Translations under genes and position numbers: made by a program
Assembly: GCF_009827495.1 (NCBI RefSeq)
Contig: NZ_WTZA01000001.1
Location: 1,872,001-1,936,000, forward strand
Length of the DNA stretch: 64,000 nt
Source: Tsuneonella aeria
GTDB lineage: Bacteria; Pseudomonadota; Alphaproteobacteria; Sphingomonadales; Sphingomonadaceae
Direction: 5' to 3'
Part shown: one piece after another, positions 59,691-64,000 of the stretch
Layout of the letters: every line of letters begins with the position of its first letter
Numbering within the stretch: position 1 is the first letter of the stretch
Notes under the pieces: generated by a model
Databases searched by the model: none
Seen by the model: the letters and a program-made list of their open reading frames with translations, nothing else
Told to the model about the DNA's origin: nothing

Positions 59691-61909
59691 CCCGAAACCC
59701 GCGCATGCTGTTCACGGCCACCATCCTCCTGGGCAGCTTCCTGCTGTTCCTGGTGCAGCCGATGGTGGCGCGCATGGCGCTGCCGCGGCTCGGCGGGGCG
59801 CCGAACGTGTGGAACAGCGCCATGCTGGTGTACCAGGCGCTTCTGCTGGGCGGATATGCCTACGCGCACGCGCTCGGCCGCCTCCCGCTGCGCCGGCAGG
59901 CCATGATCCATGTCGGCGTGCTGCTGATGGCCGCGCTGACCCTGCCGATCTCGCTCGCCAACCTGCCGGCCAGCGGGCCCGGCAACGAAGTGCTCTGGGT
60001 TCCGCTGCTGTTTCTCGCCACCATCGGCCCGCTGTTCTTTGCCGTATCGGCCCAGGCGCCGCTGATGCAGCGCTGGTTCGCCGCGCGGCCCGACGCGGGC
60101 GATCCCTACGCGCTTTACGCGGCGAGCAACCTCGGCAGCTTTGCCGGCCTGATCGCCTATCCCCTGCTGGCGGAGCCGCTGCTCCCGCTGGGGTGGCAGA
60201 GCGGCGCATGGGCCGCTGGTTATGCCGCGCTGATCCTGCTGGTGATTGTCGCCGGGCGCACCCTGCCCCGCGCCCCCGCCGACCCTGCTGCTGCCCCGGC
60301 CGCGCCAACCGGCGCGCCAACCGCCCCCGACGATGCGAAGGAAGCGATCGGCGCAAAGCGGATCGCGCTGTGGCTCGCCCTGGCGGCGGTTCCGTCCGGT
60401 CTCATGCTATCGACGACGACCTATCTCACCACCGATATCGTCGCGATGCCGTTGCTCTGGGTCATCCCGCTCGGTCTCTATCTCCTGTCGTTCACGATCT
60501 CCTTTGCGGAGCGGCGCGGGGCGGCCAATCTGTTCTCCCGCCACGCCCCGGCGCTCGTGATCGGCCTCGGCAGCATGACGATGCTCCTGTCCGCGAACGG
60601 ATCGATGGCGGCCGCGATCGTCAGCATTCTCCTGCTGTTCGCCGTTGCCGTGGCGCTTCACGCGCGGCTTTACGAAAGCCGGCCCGCGCCGTCGCGCCTC
60701 ACGCTCTTTTATCTTGTCATGTCGGCGGGCGGCGCGCTCGGCGGCGTGCTCACAGCGCTGATCGCCCCCGCGTTCTTCGACTGGACGTGGGAGCATCCGC
60801 TGCTGATCGTCGCGGCGGCGCTGCTGGTGCCGCTGCCGCCCTATGCCCGCTGGACGGAACGGCTTGGCCTCGATCCCCGGCGCGGTCGGCTGGTCATGGC
60901 CGTGCTGCTGGCCGTGGGCCTGGGGACCATCGCCCTCCTGTCAAACGCCGTTGCGGACACGCCGCGGTCGGACGGGCTGATCCTCGGACTGACCGGGCTC
61001 GTCGCGGTGATCGGGCTGCTGGTGGTGCGCTGGCGCCTCGCCTTCGGCCTGCTGCTGGCGCTGGCCATGCTGTCGCTCGGCGGGATGGACGCGATGCGCG
61101 TCAGCCTGTCGGGCGATCGCAGCCGCAGCTACTTCGGCATCTACACCATTCGCGACATCGGTTCCGAATCGCGCAACCTCGCGCATGGGACGACGCTGCA
61201 CGGAATCCAGTTGCGGGAGCCCGGCCGCGAACTGGAACCGACATCGTACTACGGCCGCAGTTCGGGCGTCGGTCTTGCGCTGTCGCCCGGCGAGCGCCTG
61301 CTCGGCCCGAACGCGAACGTCGGGATCGTCGGCCTGGGGGTCGGCACGCTCGCCTGTTACCGCCAGCCCGGGCAGTCGTGGACGTTCTACGAGATCGACC
61401 CCGAGGTGCTCAGCTATTCGCGCAGCGGGAAGTTCACGTTCGTCAATCGCTGCGCGCCCGATGCGCGGATGGTGATCGGCGATGCCCGCATCGAACTGGC
61501 GAAGGCGCCGGCGGGCACCTACGATCTGCTTGCCATCGACGCGTTTTCATCCGACGCGGTGCCGCTGCACCTGCTGACGGACGAGGCGATCAAGGTCTAT
61601 CTCCGGGCGCTCGACCGGGACGGGTTGCTGCTGATCCATATCTCCAACCGGTTCATCGACCTGGAACCCGCGCTGGGTGCCGCGGCACGGGCCAACGGGC
61701 TGTCCGCGATCGTGCGGCTCGACCGCGGGGCAAAGTCTCCGCTCACCGAATCGCAATGGGTGGCGATGGCGCGCGATCCCGCCCGGCTGGAAGCGCTTCA
61801 GGCGGCGGGCGATGCCGAATGGGACGCCATCGACACCTCGCGCAGCCGCCAGTGGACCGACGATTACGCTTCGATCCTGCCCGATATCATCTGGAGCAAG
61901 TTCCTGTGA
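59687..61909 (+). CDS. membrane protein fused to spermidine-synthase-like domain
   Basis: This 740-aa protein has two parts. Residues about 1-470 are 12 or so membrane helices similar to an MFS/transporter-like module. The C-terminal part (about 500-740) is a spermidine-synthase-like Rossmann domain: VGIVGLGVGTLACYRQPGQSWTFYEIDPEVL, DARMVIGDARIELAKA and DLLAIDAFSSDAVPLHLL. The residues that bind putrescine cannot be confirmed. Such fused proteins occur in proteobacteria, and their polyamine activity is unproven. ATG 59687 overlaps the GNAT stop by 4 nt. It probably anchors an aminopropyl- or methyl-transferase-like reaction at the membrane. Confidence 0.85.
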
Positions 61910-62469
61910 CCATGCACCGCCCCGGCGTCACCATCGTCCCTATCCACGGACGCGCACCGCAGATACATGACAGCGCCTTCATCGCGCCCGGCTGCGTCAT
62001 CATCGGCGACGTGACGATCGGCGCGGATTCCAGCGTGTGGTACAATTGCGTCCTGCGCGCCGATACCAGCCGGATCGTGATCGGGGCGCGAACGAATATT
62101 CAGGACGGCAGCGTGCTCCACTGCGATCCGGCGCGGCCCGGCGATCCCGATGGCGCGCCGCTGATCGTCGGCGATGACGTGCTGGTCGGCCATATGGCCA
62201 TGCTGCACGGCTGCCGCATCGCGGACCGCGGCTTCGTCGGGCTGGGTGCGATCGCGATGAACAAGGCGGTGATCGGAAGCGATGCCATGCTGGCGGCCGG
62301 CGCCATGCTGACCGAAGGCAAGGTCATTGCCGACCGCGAGCTGTGGGGCGGGCGCCCCGCGCGCAAGATGCGCGATCTCGACGACATGGCCATCGCCGGC
62401 ATGCGCATGGGCGTCGCCCATTATGCCGAGAACGCCAAGGCCCATGCGGCCGCGGTGGGCGGGCTCTAG
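61906..62469 (+). CDS. gamma-class carbonic anhydrase family protein
   Basis: This 187-aa left-handed beta-helix protein belongs to the gamma carbonic anhydrase family. The zinc histidines are expected in SVLHCDPARPG, VGHMAMLHGCRI. The hexapeptide repeats run through IIGDVTIGADSSVWYNCVLRAD and IVIGARTNIQDGSVLH. The GTG at 61906 overlaps the previous stop and is preceded by GGAG 9 nt upstream, so I used it; ATG 61912 is the alternative. It may be a hydratase or an acyltransferase-like relative; activity is unverified. Confidence 0.88.
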   Translation: MTMHRPGVTIVPIHGRAPQIHDSAFIAPGCVIIGDVTIGADSSVWYNCVLRADTSRIVIGARTNIQDGSVLHCDPARPGDPDGAPLIVGDDVLVGHMAMLHGCRIADRGFVGLGAIAMNKAVIGSDAMLAAGAMLTEGKVIADRELWGGRPARKMRDLDDMAIAGMRMGVAHYAENAKAHAAAVGGL

Positions 62470-62470
62470 C

Positions 62471-62491
62471 GACGCGCGGAGGCGGCGCGTC
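62471..62491. terminator. hairpin between convergent genes
   Basis: GACGCGC and GCGCGTC form a 7-bp stem with loop GGAGGCG, two bases after the carbonic anhydrase stop. It has no T-run. It may end the operon with Rho. Confidence 0.35.
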
Positions 62492-62527
62492 CTGGCGTGG
62501 GCGCGAAGGTTGCGCCGCGCGACTTGG

Positions 62528-63040
62528 CTATTCCGCTGGCCTTGCCGCGTACCGCGCCATGTGCGGCAGGAAATCCGCCTTGCCGAGTGCCAGCCCATCG
62601 CGGCGCAACAGGGCGTAGGCCATCGAGGCGTGGAAATAGAGATTGGGCATCGACCAGTCGCGCACGAATTCCTGCGCCGACATGACGAACCGCATGCCGT
62701 TCGGAAGCGTCATGTCGACCTGCTCGTCAGGGGCCAGCCACTCTTTCTGCGCCCAATCGGGGACTTGCGTCCGAACGGCCTCCAGTCGTGCGCGCACTTC
62801 CGGCCATGAACCATAGGGCGTCTCGTCGAGCGGGATCGCGGCGCCGGCGGCGCGTGTCAGCGCGATGATCACCTGGTTCAACGCGATGCGGAACTGCGTT
62901 TCCAGCGCGAACATGTCGTCGGCCAGTTTCGCTGCAAGTGCGTCGTCGCCAAGGTCCGCCGCCTCGGCCCTGGCCGCCAGCCCGTCCAGTGTGCGCAGCG
63001 TGTTGGCAAATGTGATGCAGGCATCGTCGCGATAGGTCAT
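62528..63040 (-). CDS. DUF1993 family protein
   Basis: This 170-aa protein belongs to DUF1993, a DinB-like four-helix family. Characteristic parts are the N-terminal helix DACITFANTLRTLDGLAARAEA, QFRIALNQVIIALTRAAG, and the C-terminal DWSMPNLYFHASMAYALLRRDGLALGKADFL with the conserved His. It is predicted cytoplasmic. Function is unknown, although the DinB fold can host metal-dependent enzymes. It is convergent with the carbonic anhydrase gene and on the same strand as the ligase, which lies 52 nt upstream. Confidence 0.85.
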   Translation of the reverse strand: MTYRDDACITFANTLRTLDGLAARAEAADLGDDALAAKLADDMFALETQFRIALNQVIIALTRAAGAAIPLDETPYGSWPEVRARLEAVRTQVPDWAQKEWLAPDEQVDMTLPNGMRFVMSAQEFVRDWSMPNLYFHASMAYALLRRDGLALGKADFLPHMARYAARPAE

Positions 63041-63092
63041 CGGTGCGGTCCTCGTGCGGTATGCTACGGGTGTAGCGCGGACCGGCGTGCCA

Positions 63093-64000
63093 TCAATCGC
63101 GAATCAACGTGCGCAGCGCCTCGATCCGGTCCGCCTCGTGCGGCGGCTTGTCCCAGCGGATGCGGTGGATGCGCGGGAAACGCATGGCGAGGCCCGATTT
63201 GTGGCGTTTCGATTCGTGCACCGAATCGAACGCGACTTCGAACACCAGGCTGCGGTCGGTCTCCCGCACTGGGCCGAAACGGTTGACGGTGTGGTTGCGG
63301 ACATAGCGGTCGAGTTTCTTCAGCTCCTCGTCGGTGAACCCGAAATAGGCCTTGCCGACAGGCAGCAGCTCGGCGCCCGCATCCGGGTCGCCGTCCCAGC
63401 AGCCGAAGGTGTAGTCGGAATAGAAGCTGCTGCGCTTCCCGCTGCCGCGCTGGGCGTACATCAGCACCGCATCGATCAGCAGCGGATCGCGCTTCCACTT
63501 GTACCACAGCCCGGTCTTGCGCCCCGGGATGTAGGGCGAATCGCGGCGCTTGAGCATCAGCCCCTCGATCGCGTCATCGCGTGCGCCCGCGCGGATTCGG
63601 GCGAGGTCCTCGAAGTTTTCGGCCGGGATCACCGCGCTCAAGTCGAAATGGCTGGCGGGCAGGCGGGGGACCAGCGCCTCCAGCAGGGCGCGGCGGTCCG
63701 ACCACGGCATCGCGCGCACGTCTTTCCCTTCAAGGATAAGCACATCGTACAATCGGACGAACGCAGGATACTCAAAGAGAATTCTCTTTGCGACGTTCTT
63801 GCGCCCCAGCCGCTGCTGCAGGGCGTTGAAGCTGGCCGCGCCGCCGGCCTCTCCGCCCTGGTGGCTGCCGCGCACCAACAGCTCCCCATCGAGCACCGCG
63901 TCCATCGGCAGCACGTCGAGCAACTCCGGGAAAGTGCCGGAAATATCGTCGCCCCCGCGCGAATATAGCCGCGTCTCGCCACCCATTCGGACGAGCTGGA
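63093..64000 (-). CDS. ATP-dependent DNA ligase, C-terminal part
   Basis: This is the C-terminal part of an ATP-dependent DNA ligase (302 codons here); the gene runs past the right edge, and the frame is open to base 64000 without a proper start. Visible are RLYSRGGDD, AVLDGELLVRG, LFEYPAFVRLYDVLI, the catalytic-core EGLMLKRRDSPYIPGRKTGLWYKWKR (motifs IV and V) and the oligonucleotide-binding domain. It resembles the LigC-like ligases associated with cisplatin or damage response in proteobacteria. The KxDG nucleotidyl-lysine motif lies beyond the window. The 5' neighbour is unknown. Confidence 0.9.
   Translation of the reverse strand, partial: QLVRMGGETRLYSRGGDDISGTFPELLDVLPMDAVLDGELLVRGSHQGGEAGGAASFNALQQRLGRKNVAKRILFEYPAFVRLYDVLILEGKDVRAMPWSDRRALLEALVPRLPASHFDLSAVIPAENFEDLARIRAGARDDAIEGLMLKRRDSPYIPGRKTGLWYKWKRDPLLIDAVLMYAQRGSGKRSSFYSDYTFGCWDGDPDAGAELLPVGKAYFGFTDEELKKLDRYVRNHTVNRFGPVRETDRSLVFEVAFDSVHESKRHKSGLAMRFPRIHRIRWDKPPHEADRIEALRTLIRD

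Overview
The window is GC-rich (about two thirds by eye), densely coding chromosomal DNA of an alphaproteobacterium. The best fit is order Sphingomonadales, probably Erythrobacteraceae. Reasons: the ori-proximal order dnaQ-coaE-aroE-maf-ppsR / hemE-hemJ-rho-mnmE-mnmG-rsmG-parA-parB; a PopZ-type DUF2497 gene; a fused ThiS-ThiG; UrcA, DUF6489 and DUF1491 proteins; and a CarD-FdxA-S4-SUV3-like helicase block. I see no tRNA or rRNA gene, insertion sequence, prophage or CRISPR array.

Layout. 1-5.4 kb: 3' end of pyrD, a lipoprotein gamma-glutamyltranspeptidase, an acyl-CoA synthetase, and two unrecognised genes, each preceded by a CtrA-like site. 5.4-10.2 kb: GNAT, merC-thiSG (minus strand), then divergent ctaA-cutA and rplM-rpsI with a clear terminator. 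10.2-14.8 kb: metallophosphoesterase, lipid kinase, small membrane protein, UrcA protein and a LytS/LytTR two-component pair. 14.8-23.7 kb: class I fumarase, a shortened Pcm-like protein, TolC, PopZ-like protein, S9 peptidase, thioredoxin-like ferredoxin, CBS protein, ErpA and XthA.

23.7-30.2 kb is a solid minus-strand run (sleB-like, DUF1491, thioesterase, ptsN, hpf, dnaQ, coaE, aroE, maf, ppsR). From 30.5 kb the genes run almost entirely on the plus strand (hemE, hemJ, rho, BLUF photosensor, DUF6489, mnmE, mnmG, rsmG, parA, parB, chaperone-usher pilus). The 332-bp gap at the switch, 30194-30525, has DnaA-box-like sites and an AT-rich stretch and is very likely the chromosomal replication origin. 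Three parS palindromes lie 5.5-8 kb away, in and around mnmG/rsmG next to parAB, so origin and centromere are both here.

40.4-44.7 kb carries a minimal archaic chaperone-usher operon (two SCPU-domain subunits, chaperone, usher). An 8-bp box, CGTTTACC, is repeated about 50 nt upstream of both subunit genes. 44.7-53 kb: a proline-rich exported protein, fRMsr, a PQQ-dehydrogenase-like beta-propeller, a DUF815 ATPase coupled to an acyl-CoA dehydrogenase, TsaC/Sua5, two lipoproteins and CarD. 53-64 kb: FdxA, S4 protein and SUV3-like helicase; an M23 peptidase; hemB followed by a tightly overlapping GNAT / membrane-spermidine-synthase-like / gamma-carbonic-anhydrase operon; a DUF1993 protein; and the 3' part of an ATP-dependent DNA ligase.

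Most genes are housekeeping. The observations most worth checking are the origin with its parS cluster, the shared pilin upstream boxes, the paired CtrA-like sites over two orphan genes, the palindrome between merC and ctaA, and the degenerate Pcm. Functions were assigned from motifs and family knowledge only; no database search was run.
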